From contig DOCI01000157.1 of assembly GCA_003503535.1 (NCBI GenBank), positions 38,110 through 43,260 of the forward strand: a stretch of DNA of 5,151 nt. Reading direction: 5' to 3'. Shown here piece after piece: positions 1-5,151 of this stretch (position 1 is its first letter; each line of letters starts with the position of its first letter). The position numbers and the translations under genes are program-made. A model generated the notes under the pieces. That model saw nothing but the letters and a program-made list of their open reading frames with translations, searched no databases and was not told where the DNA came from. Source of the stretch: Planctomycetaceae bacterium (GTDB lineage Bacteria; Planctomycetota; Planctomycetia; Planctomycetales; Planctomycetaceae).

Positions 1-54
1 GAAGCCCCCGAATCGTAGAACTTCCGGGGCTTCCGCATAAGCGGAGCGCCCCCG
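1..54. repeat. GC-rich palindromic repeat with two competing hairpins
   Basis: Two stem-loops share the central GGGGC. In the first, GAAGCCCC (1-8) pairs with GGGGCTTC (26-33). In the second, GGGGC (26-30) pairs with GCCCC (48-52), and inside it CCGC (33-36) pairs with GCGG (41-44) around an ATAA loop. Both cannot form at once. The segment 1-10 resembles the right arm at 43-54 (GGAGCGCCCCCG), so the window probably opens inside a tandem array of one palindromic unit whose left part is cut off. There is no T-run directly after the stem, only T-rich DNA at 64-71, so a canonical terminator is not supported. It may end or protect the transcript of an unseen upstream gene. Confidence 0.6.
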
Positions 55-106
55 CCACCTCTGATTATTTTCAATAATTTAAGTTTTGATAACGGTTCTT
101 AATCAT

Positions 107-127
107 GTCAGGCACTGCCTGACCTAC
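107..127 (-). repeat. REP-like palindrome, copy 1 (minus orientation)
   Basis: GTCAGGCA (107-114) and TGCCTGAC (116-123) form a perfect inverted repeat around a single C, followed by CTAC (124-127). Read on the minus strand this is GTAG followed directly by the palindrome, the layout described for REP elements associated with RAYT (Y1-type) transposases. It matches the copy at 2900-2920 at 19 of 21 positions in opposite orientation. It lies 37 bases before the flippase start, so it is probably in the promoter or leader region of that gene. The REP assignment is inference from layout and from there being two copies. An operator for a dimeric regulator is the alternative. Confidence 0.6.
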
Positions 128-163
128 AACTTTAACTCTATGATTTTGTTAAACGAGTAACCT

Positions 164-1675
164 GTGTCCCTGAAATTTAATGTTCTGATCAGCTGGCTCG
201 CTCATGCAGTGACGCTCGGTATCGGCTTCCTTTTGATGCCGTATATCCTGCACACAGTTGGGGACAATACGTACGGAACGTGGTTGCTGCTTAACTCGAT
301 AGCCGGCCAAACGGGTCTGTTATATCTGGGATTCGGCGAAGCGATTTCACGCTTCACTTCGAAATACCACACCGAGAAGAAATGGATCGAACTGAACCGG
401 ACATTCAGTTGCATTACGTCCGTTTATTTCGGATCAGCCGCGGTCGCGATCGGAATAGGAATCGTGTGTGCAATCGCCGCCCCCTGGGTGAATGAATGGC
501 CCGGTCAATCGCTCTGGGAAATTCGAGCGGTGATTCTGATTCTGGGTCTAAATGCAGCAATCTCGATAGCGGGGAGTTCATTCGGTGGTGTGCTGATGGG
601 CATTCAAAGGTTCGATGTCGAACGCAGCATCATCATTACGATTAACCTGTTGCGACTCGGACTGACAGTTCTGTTTTTGCAACAGTCACAGGGACTGATT
701 ACGCTGGCGCTGATATTCCTGGCCGTAACAATCATTGAAAACTCAGCGACCTGCTGCATGGCCTTTCGGCTCATTCCAACTCTGCAACTGCGATTTCGAC
801 ATCTGAGAAAGCGAGTTTACAAACGCTGCTTCACGTTCAGTATGTTTACGTTCCTATCGCTGATCGCAGAACATCTCATCTACATGACCGATACCATTTT
901 GATCGGCTTTTTATTGGGACCAGCTGCCGTTGTTCCTTATTTCATTGCGTCTCGTGTCTGCGATATGATCCGTGCCCCCGTCATGCAAATCGGTTATGTC
1001 TTCATGCCGAAAGCGGGACAATTGCAGTCATCCAAACAGAACAAAGAACTGCAAACGCTGGTCTGTCGAGGCTTTGGCCTGGCGGTCGTACTTGCTGGTT
1101 CGGCTCTGATTGGTGTGTTCTATTTCAGCCTGCAATTTATTGAAGTCTGGATTGGTCCGGGTTATCAGCAGAGTTCCTGGCTGTTAATGATTCTGCTCGC
1201 AGGTCAATTGATCGCATTGCCAACTCAACTGATTCGCCATGTCTTAACTGGAACAGGATATGTGCGTCTACCAGCCTTATTGTTTTTAACCGAAGCAATC
1301 TGCAATCTGATCCTCTCTTTAATCCTGCTGCCCTATCTTGGTTTGTACGGTGTGGCGATTGGCACACTGGTTCCTCTCGTCATTTTTGAAGGAGGAGTAC
1401 TCCTGCCCCTGGGAATGAAGCAATTAGGATTGTCTGTTCCCCAATTGTTCAAACAGGGCGTGCTGACACAATGGATTCCACTCTCGTTGATCCTGGTTTA
1501 CTCGTATTTTGTCCACAACCTGAATATTCAACCCGAGTGGACACAGATTCTGGGTGTTTTTGCCGGAGCAATCGTTGTACTGGTTGGTGGGATTGGATTG
1601 TCGGAACGCATCCGCTCTCAAGCTCGAACACAAAGCACTCAATTGAGTCAAAACATCATCTCCACGGGGAATTGA
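164..1675 (+). CDS. Wzx-like polysaccharide flippase (MOP superfamily)
   Basis: Predicted 503-residue polytopic membrane protein that would move lipid-linked oligosaccharides from the cytoplasmic to the outer face of the inner membrane. Hydrophobic stretches lie near residues 7-29, 38-57, 85-107, 120-145, 156-173, 177-200, 222-243, 244-262, 303-325, 339-356, 370-390, 393-416, 438-452 and 462-479. This gives about 12-14 helices, with a polar linker at about 205-220, and matches Wzx/RfbX proteins in length and topology. The N-terminal pattern ([17 protein letters not shown], then [13 protein letters not shown]) is typical of the polysaccharide biosynthesis branch of the MATE/MurJ-like MOP superfamily. 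Start: GTG at 164 is the first possible start after an in-frame TAA (158-160); the next Met (residue 25) would delete helix 1. The ribosome site is weak (GAG at 155-157). It is followed after 4 bases by the GNAT gene. The transported glycan cannot be read from sequence. Its nearest alternative, a lipid II flippase role (MurJ), is less likely in this context. Confidence 0.9.
   Translation: MSLKFNVLISWLAHAVTLGIGFLLMPYILHTVGDNTYGTWLLLNSIAGQTGLLYLGFGEAISRFTSKYHTEKKWIELNRTFSCITSVYFGSAAVAIGIGIVCAIAAPWVNEWPGQSLWEIRAVILILGLNAAISIAGSSFGGVLMGIQRFDVERSIIITINLLRLGLTVLFLQQSQGLITLALIFLAVTIIENSATCCMAFRLIPTLQLRFRHLRKRVYKRCFTFSMFTFLSLIAEHLIYMTDTILIGFLLGPAAVVPYFIASRVCDMIRAPVMQIGYVFMPKAGQLQSSKQNKELQTLVCRGFGLAVVLAGSALIGVFYFSLQFIEVWIGPGYQQSSWLLMILLAGQLIALPTQLIRHVLTGTGYVRLPALLFLTEAICNLILSLILLPYLGLYGVAIGTLVPLVIFEGGVLLPLGMKQLGLSVPQLFKQGVLTQWIPLSLILVYSYFVHNLNIQPEWTQILGVFAGAIVVLVGGIGLSERIRSQARTQSTQLSQNIISTGN
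1666..1670 (+). promoter_or_regulatory. Ribosome binding site of the GNAT gene
   Basis: GGGGA lies 9 bases before the ATG at 1680 and sits inside the last codons of the flippase gene. With only 4 bases between the flippase stop and this start, ribosomes finishing the flippase could re-initiate here, so translational coupling is likely. The site is an imperfect Shine-Dalgarno match. It supports ATG 1680 over the later in-frame Met codons (residues 25, 38, 41). Confidence 0.5.
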
Positions 1676-1679
1676 TATC

Positions 1680-2903
1680 ATGATTGAAGCCATTTCTCAA
1701 ACGGATCAACAGAGTTCTTCGACTGAATACTCAGAGCGAATAGACGGCTTGATGCCCGCAGAGATCGTTCATCATCCTTTGCAACTCAAAATGTATGGGA
1801 TGAACAATCTTGCTAAGGTCATGCTCTCCTGGCGTGAACTTGAACAGCGGTTGCCATCAGTGCCTGTTGCCTGTTCTGCAGCATGGACAGAAAACTGGCT
1901 TCAGCAATATGGAGACATTGTTCGTCCCTGGTTTGTGGTCGCAACTGCGAATGGTGTTATTGAAGGGATCTGTTTACTTTCGGAATCGAACAGCAAACTG
2001 TTCGGTATATTTCCGGTGAAGACATTGAATATGGGGACAGCCGGGGAACCTCATGGACAGAGTGTCTGCGTTGAATACAACGAATTACTTGTGAGCGATC
2101 ATTATCGAGAAAAGTTCGTCTACCAACTCCAGAAACTGATTGCCTCAGAACGAGGTTGGGATCAGTTTGTCCTGAGTGGTATTTCAGCGGAAGAAGGCAC
2201 GAGCTGGCCGATACTTAGTGATCAGTACTCTGGCATGCGCGAAACATCGACTCGTATTCGTGAGTGTCGCTACTTCGATTTGAAAGCCTGCCGGGATGCG
2301 GGTGAGGAAATTCTGCAACGCCTCGGCAAAAGTACAAAATCAAATTTGAAACGACGCAGCAATCAGCTCGCCCCCCTTGCCATCGACTGGGCAGAATCGA
2401 TCGAACAGGCTCTGGATATCTTCGATGAACTGATCGAACTCCACCAGGCCCGCTGGCAAGCCGTGGGAATGCCGGGAGCCTTTGCCAGTGATCGTTTCAA
2501 GCAGTTTCAAAAGACTTTAATTGAAAAAACATTCGCCAATAAAGGTGTTGTGCTCGCTCGAATTACCTCCAAGGGAAAGACAATTGGCTGCCTGTATTTA
2601 CTGAACGATCGCAACCGACTTCTGGATTACGTTTCTGGTTTTGTCTCATTTGAAGAAGCCCCCAGTCCGGGTTTGATGTCGCATTACGTCTGCATGCAGG
2701 AAGCAATGAAGCGTGGCTATGATGCTTACGATTTTCTGGTCGGCGAAAAACAGCATAAAGAGAACCTTGGAAAATCGGCTCAGCAACTGCAGTGGATTAT
2801 CTGTGAACGAAAGCGTTTGAAATACTGCCTGCGAGATGCCATTCAGTATTCGAAGCAGATCGTTAAGAAGTTTTTAAAGCGAGATACAAATAAAAAGCCG
2901 TAG
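1680..2903 (+). CDS. GNAT-family acyltransferase, CelD/BioF2-like
   Basis: Soluble 407-residue protein of the CelD/BioF2-like GNAT group (Acetyltransf_6 type, related in fold to FemAB). The N-terminal half carries the family's SAAWTENWLQQYG segment (66-78). The C-terminal GNAT domain covers roughly 205-360. It begins with the basic GKSTKSNLKRRSNQL helix (216-230), followed by HQARWQAVGMPGAFA (255-269), the core strand TIGCLYLLNDRNRLLDYVSG (301-320) and the terminal YDAYDFLVGEKQHK (347-360). Family members usually have G-x-x-x-YK at this last site; here it is QHK, so Tyr is replaced by His. The C-terminus is lysine-rich. There is no signal peptide or membrane segment, so it should act in the cytoplasm. 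Relatives occur in exopolysaccharide clusters and are presumed to acylate sugars or precursors, but substrates are mostly unproven. It is close-coupled to the flippase. Its TAG stop is formed by the REP-like repeat that follows. Confidence 0.85.
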   Translation: MIEAISQTDQQSSSTEYSERIDGLMPAEIVHHPLQLKMYGMNNLAKVMLSWRELEQRLPSVPVACSAAWTENWLQQYGDIVRPWFVVATANGVIEGICLLSESNSKLFGIFPVKTLNMGTAGEPHGQSVCVEYNELLVSDHYREKFVYQLQKLIASERGWDQFVLSGISAEEGTSWPILSDQYSGMRETSTRIRECRYFDLKACRDAGEEILQRLGKSTKSNLKRRSNQLAPLAIDWAESIEQALDIFDELIELHQARWQAVGMPGAFASDRFKQFQKTLIEKTFANKGVVLARITSKGKTIGCLYLLNDRNRLLDYVSGFVSFEEAPSPGLMSHYVCMQEAMKRGYDAYDFLVGEKQHKENLGKSAQQLQWIICERKRLKYCLRDAIQYSKQIVKKFLKRDTNKKP

Positions 2904-2920
2904 GTCAGGCAGCGCCTGAA
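2900..2920 (+). repeat. REP-like palindrome, copy 2 (plus orientation)
   Basis: GTAG (2900-2903) is followed by TCAGGC (2905-2910) and GCCTGA (2914-2919), an imperfect palindrome around AGC. It is 19 of 21 identical to the reverse complement of the copy at 107-127. The differences are one base in the loop and one at the outer edge. The TAG of the head is the stop codon of the GNAT gene. The hairpin is followed by A-rich rather than T-rich DNA, so it is not a canonical intrinsic terminator for the + strand, although such hairpins often slow 3'-5' mRNA decay. The two GTAG heads face each other across the flippase-GNAT pair. Confidence 0.65.
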
Positions 2921-2940
2921 GTCAAAAAACACAAGTCCCC

Positions 2941-3051
2941 TTTCCCTCTGGGAGAGGGTTAGGGTGAGGGAATTCGCTATGAATGTTAAAGGAACGTCGA
3001 AGGAATCCCCTCAACCGACCGTTGGCCACCTTCTCCCCAAGGAGAGGGAAA
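2941..3051. repeat. MITE-like inverted repeat of the CCCTCTCC family
   Basis: The left arm (2941-2975) and right arm (3003-3051) are imperfect inverted copies sharing TTTCCCTCT, GGGAGA(A/G)GGT and TGAGGG(A/G)ATTC on the same reading strand. The right arm carries about 11 extra bases inside (near 3015-3027). Each arm also folds alone: CCCTCT/AGAGGG (2944-2949/2953-2958, loop GGG) and an 8-bp stem 3029-3036/3041-3048 with loop CCAA and one G-T pair. The whole forms a 111-bp nested palindrome that fills most of the gap between the GNAT and glycosyltransferase genes. The CCCTCACCCTAACCCTCTCCC motif is, from general knowledge, scattered through many unrelated bacterial genomes. No transposase or clear target duplication is visible, so mobility is inferred only. 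Confidence 0.65.
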
Positions 3052-3090
3052 AAATAAGCAACAACAATCAATACACCGAAAGTCGTTCTC

Positions 3091-4230
3091 ATGCAGATCA
3101 CTTCACCAATTTCTTCGATTCCGAAATCGGGCACATCTCCCAAGATTCGTGTTTGCCATGTCAGCATGTGCCTGACGACGGGCGGGCTGGAACGCCTGCT
3201 TGTTGAATTTGCGAAACGTAGCAATCGCGATCAGTTTGAAACGATGTTTGTAGCCTTGAGCGATCTTGGACAACCGGCTGAAGAAATCCGAAACTTGGGA
3301 TGCCCGGTACTCAGTCTGAAATCCGATCAATTCGGACGATTGAAACAAGGCAAAGCTCTGCGAAAATTGTTTGCCGAACAACAGATTGATGTTGTGCATT
3401 CTCATAATACGTATGCTCATTTCTATGCAAGTCTGGCAGCGAAAGCTGCTGGAGTGCCTGTGGTGATCAATACGCAACATGGGCGTGGTTGTGGTAATCA
3501 CTGGAAACAACGGGCTCACTTTTTCATGGCGAATCGGTATGCGGATCGAATTCTGGCCGTTTCGGAAGACTCAGCGAGAATCTGTCGTAAGCAGGATCCC
3601 TTAAGCAAATCAAAAATTGAACCGCTCTGGAACGGGATTGATGTTGATCGTTTTGCCTATTCGGGACCTGTACAGGAACGTCGCGCGATCAGTGTGGCCC
3701 GACTCTCTCCCGAAAAAGATTTTCCAACACTCTTGAATGCAACTCGGCTGGTCGTCGATCAGTATCCCGATTTCCAATTGACCCTGGTTGGAGATGGAGT
3801 CGAACGTCAAAAGCTGGAAACTTTGACACGGGAGTTAAAACTGACTCAAAACGTAACGTTCCTTGGGGAACGTCGTGACATTCCCGATTTGCTTGCTCAA
3901 TCGGCGATGTTTGTTTCGTCCTCTTCAACGGAGGGAATTTCGCTCACGTTGCTCGAAGCAATGGCGGTGGGTCTGCCCATCATAACGACAGCTGTCGGCG
4001 GAAATCCGGAAATTGTACAGCCGGAAGCGACCGGATATCTCGTCCCAGCCGGGGACGCCAATTCACTGGCAGAGGCAATTTGCAATCATTTGAGTCAACC
4101 GGATACCTGGAGTGCGATGGGAACAGTTGCCCGGCATTTTGTCGAGCAGAAATTCCACATTGATCGGATGGTCAAAGAATACGAACTGTTATATCGGAGC
4201 CTCGTTTCGGAATCGTGGGGGAAGATTTGA
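3091..4230 (+). CDS. GT4-family glycosyltransferase (GT-B fold)
   Basis: Complete 379-residue retaining glycosyltransferase that would transfer a sugar from a nucleotide-sugar donor onto a growing lipid-linked glycan at the cytoplasmic side of the membrane. N-terminal acceptor domain about 19-185: strand IRVCHV, glycine loop [13 protein letters not shown] (29-41), [15 protein letters not shown] (103-117), NTQHGRG (127-133), and a linker with [10 protein letters not shown] (179-188). C-terminal donor domain about 198-375: ARLSPEKD (203-210; R204 and K209 are the expected phosphate-binding pair), LVGDG (232-236), [12 protein letters not shown] (257-268) and the E-x7-E motif E281...E289, followed by [16 protein letters not shown]. 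All core GT4 residues are present. Start: ATG 3091 is the only usual start between the in-frame TAA at 3055-3057 and the first conserved strand. No clear Shine-Dalgarno precedes it. The donor and acceptor are unknown. It is likely read through from the upstream operon or from a promoter hidden in the repeat-filled gap. Confidence 0.92.
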   Translation: MQITSPISSIPKSGTSPKIRVCHVSMCLTTGGLERLLVEFAKRSNRDQFETMFVALSDLGQPAEEIRNLGCPVLSLKSDQFGRLKQGKALRKLFAEQQIDVVHSHNTYAHFYASLAAKAAGVPVVINTQHGRGCGNHWKQRAHFFMANRYADRILAVSEDSARICRKQDPLSKSKIEPLWNGIDVDRFAYSGPVQERRAISVARLSPEKDFPTLLNATRLVVDQYPDFQLTLVGDGVERQKLETLTRELKLTQNVTFLGERRDIPDLLAQSAMFVSSSSTEGISLTLLEAMAVGLPIITTAVGGNPEIVQPEATGYLVPAGDANSLAEAICNHLSQPDTWSAMGTVARHFVEQKFHIDRMVKEYELLYRSLVSESWGKI

Positions 4231-4240
4231 TCACAAAGTT

Positions 4241-4261
4241 CCCTCTCTCTCAGGGAGAGGG
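4241..4261. repeat. Solo CCCTCTC hairpin after the glycosyltransferase
   Basis: CCCTCTC (4241-4247) pairs with GAGAGGG (4255-4261), with a further T-G and C-G pair closing a TCA loop. It begins 11 bases after the stop codon. It is an outer hairpin of the same family as the 2941-3051 element: the minus strand reads TTTCCCTCTCC, as does the right arm there. No T-run follows, so it is not a standard terminator. It may stabilise the 3' end of the upstream message, or may simply be a repeat remnant. Confidence 0.6.
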
Positions 4262-4299
4262 AAAGAAGAGCGCACTTCATGCTGATGTTAATCTGGCTT

Positions 4300-4397
4300 A
4301 CTCAAATGAAAATACTCTAACAATTCGTTCAACAGCATCATTACAATAATACAAATCTCAATAATACTCTCACTGATTTCAAACTCATTTCAGATAT
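4300..4397 (+). promoter_or_regulatory. AT-rich spacer, possible promoter region
   Basis: Strongly AT-rich stretch ahead of the second glycosyltransferase. CAATAATAC occurs twice (4344-4352 and 4359-4367), exactly 15 bases apart, and ATACTCT also occurs twice (4312-4318 and 4364-4370). TACAAT (4342-4347) matches five of six bases of a -10 box. The best -35 candidate, CTAACA (4317-4322), is weak and 19 bases away. With a 186-base gap and a hairpin after the previous gene, an independent promoter here is plausible but not demonstrated. Confidence 0.25.
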
Positions 4398-4404
4398 AGG
4401 TGAG
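4398..4404 (+). promoter_or_regulatory. Ribosome binding site of the second glycosyltransferase
   Basis: AGGTGAG lies 12 bases before ATG 4417, a good Shine-Dalgarno match at a slightly long distance and the best one in the window. The reading frame is open back to TAA 4318-4320, but no other ATG, GTG or TTG occurs in it, so this site and ATG 4417 agree. Confidence 0.55.
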
Positions 4405-4416
4405 CGGGCCAACTCA

Positions 4417-5151
4417 ATGAAAATTCTTTTTCTCAGTTCGATCTTTCCGGATATCCAGAATCCATCGCGGGGAACATTTAATTATGAAACCTGTTGTGCA
4501 CTCAAACGAGCAGGTGCGGATGTTCGTGTGATTTCGCCTCAAGCCTGGACCGAGGTGATGAAATCGCGAACGCCAGCAGAGCCAACCGAGGGATTGGTGC
4601 GTCACCAGATCCCAGTTGAATATCCAACGTATTGGTATCCTCCAAAAATCATGCGTTCTCAGTATGGTCGGTTTTACTGGAAGTCGATTCAGAAATCGCT
4701 CGAAAAAGTGCTCACCAACTGGGATCCCGATTTTATTCTTTCGTACTGGGCTCATCCCGATGGTGATGCGGGCTTGCGACTGGCTGAGGCCATCAACAAA
4801 CCGTGCGGTGTGATCATCGGTGGGTCTGATGTCCTCATCCTTCCCAAAGAGAGCGGACGTCGAAAGCCGATTGTTCGCGTCTTGCAAAACTCTGATCTCG
4901 TGTTGACTGTGAGTCAGGGATTGGCCAATGTCGTCGAAAGCTTTGATGTGCCTGGCGAGCGGGTTGTGCCGGTTTATCAGGGTGTCGATCTTGAACATTT
5001 CAAACCAGCCGACAAAGAACAGGCGCGGGCCTGGCTGGGCATGGATCCATCCCGTCCACTCCTGTTGTGGGTCGGCCGGATGGTTGGTGTCAAAAATCTG
5101 GATATGCTGATCGCTGCTGCGGAAATGAAGGCGAATCGAGGGGACGATTTT
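4417..5151 (+). CDS. GT4-family glycosyltransferase, TuaC-like (3' end cut off)
   Basis: The first 245 codons of a gene that runs off the right edge with no stop; GT4 enzymes usually have about 370-420 residues, so roughly 60% is seen. The N-terminal acceptor domain starts with [12 protein letters not shown], followed by [10 protein letters not shown] (15-24, the RG loop equivalent to GGLER in other GT4 enzymes). Next come the aromatic segment [10 protein letters not shown] (69-78), [11 protein letters not shown] (109-119), GGSDVLILP (135-143), VLTVSQGLA (162-170) and the linker QGVDLEHF (188-195). The donor domain has just begun: [12 protein letters not shown] (216-227), with R221 and K226 as the expected phosphate-binding pair. 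The RG-F, WA-PDG and GSD pattern resembles the TuaC-type enzymes of teichuronic acid and exopolysaccharide clusters. That subfamily call is from memory and tentative. The E-x7-E motif would lie beyond the edge. It probably adds another sugar of the same repeat unit. Confidence 0.88.
   Translation, partial: MKILFLSSIFPDIQNPSRGTFNYETCCALKRAGADVRVISPQAWTEVMKSRTPAEPTEGLVRHQIPVEYPTYWYPPKIMRSQYGRFYWKSIQKSLEKVLTNWDPDFILSYWAHPDGDAGLRLAEAINKPCGVIIGGSDVLILPKESGRRKPIVRVLQNSDLVLTVSQGLANVVESFDVPGERVVPVYQGVDLEHFKPADKEQARAWLGMDPSRPLLLWVGRMVGVKNLDMLIAAAEMKANRGDDF

Noticed and set aside
81..150. Promoter of the flippase (TTGATA at 86-91, TATGAT at 139-144)
   Set aside because: Each box looks reasonable alone, but they are 47 bases apart and neither has a partner at normal spacing.
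107..2920. Reading the inverted palindromes as terminal repeats of an insertion sequence
   Set aside because: The genes between them are a flippase and a GNAT protein with no transposase, and no target-site duplication is seen. An exchanged cassette remains only a hypothesis.
2905..2930. Intrinsic terminator at the REP-like hairpin
   Set aside because: The stem is followed by A-rich DNA rather than a T-run on the + strand. The hairpins at 2944-2958, 3029-3048 and 4241-4261 also lack T-runs.
2904..3206. Open frame continuing after the GNAT TAG stop, as possible read-through or a small separate gene
   Set aside because: It is made almost wholly of repeat DNA and then runs out of frame into the glycosyltransferase. 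The lysine-rich GNAT C-terminus looks like a natural end, and no ribosome site or domain is visible.
2922..3224. Minus-strand frame of 100 residues between the GNAT and glycosyltransferase genes
   Set aside because: Its translation contains PHPNPLPEGKG, the familiar spurious peptide produced by the CCCTCACCCTAACCCTCTCCC repeat, and the rest overlaps the start of the glycosyltransferase antisense.
3103..3519. Minus-strand frame of 138 residues
   Set aside because: It is antisense to the conserved N-terminal domain of the complete GT4 enzyme, with no recognisable features.
4095..4280. Minus-strand frame beginning in the 4241-4261 repeat
   Set aside because: Its LSLSLRERE start is the typical translation of the CCCTCTC repeat and the rest is antisense to the glycosyltransferase end.
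4414..4998. Minus-strand frame of 194 residues
   Set aside because: It lies entirely antisense to the partial GT4 gene, whose conserved motifs are clear on the + strand. The minus translation shows no recognisable domain.

Overview
The window looks like part of a cell-surface or extracellular polysaccharide biosynthesis locus from a bacterium, all read on the + strand. The base composition is roughly balanced. Together with the weak Shine-Dalgarno signals and the palindromic repeats in the gaps, the gene set would fit a planctomycete (Gimesia/Rubinisphaera-like). That taxonomic guess is made from memory of such genomes and is only moderately supported. Nothing in the sequence fixes the species.

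Layout. Positions 1-163 are non-coding: a GC-rich stretch with two competing hairpins (1-52), then an AT-rich spacer holding a perfect 17-nt palindrome (107-123) with an adjoining CTAC. A Wzx/MurJ-superfamily polysaccharide flippase follows (164-1675). Four bases later comes a CelD/BioF2-like GNAT protein (1680-2903); these two form a tight operon. The 187-base gap before the next gene is almost entirely repeat DNA. It holds a second copy of the GTAG-headed palindrome, whose head supplies the GNAT stop codon, and a 111-bp MITE-like inverted repeat. Next is a complete GT4 glycosyltransferase (3091-4230). A second 186-base gap starts with a solo hairpin of the same CCCTCTCC repeat family and continues as AT-rich DNA. 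The window ends inside a second GT4 glycosyltransferase (4417 to the right edge, 245 codons visible) that resembles TuaC-type enzymes.

How the genes fit together. In the Wzx-type scheme, GT4 enzymes add sugars to a lipid-linked oligosaccharide on the cytoplasmic face of the membrane and the flippase moves the lipid-linked unit across. GNAT proteins of the CelD type often sit in exopolysaccharide clusters, where they probably acylate or otherwise modify sugars or precursors, though their substrates are mostly unknown. No polymerase (Wzy), initiating phosphoglycosyl transferase, export channel or chain-length regulator is visible, so the locus must extend beyond the window.

I found no CRISPR array, tRNA, rRNA, transposase or defence gene. 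The genes belong to familiar families. The less ordinary part is the non-coding DNA: every spacer longer than a few bases carries a palindromic repeat, and one repeat family has the GTAG-plus-palindrome layout of REP elements mobilised by RAYT transposases.
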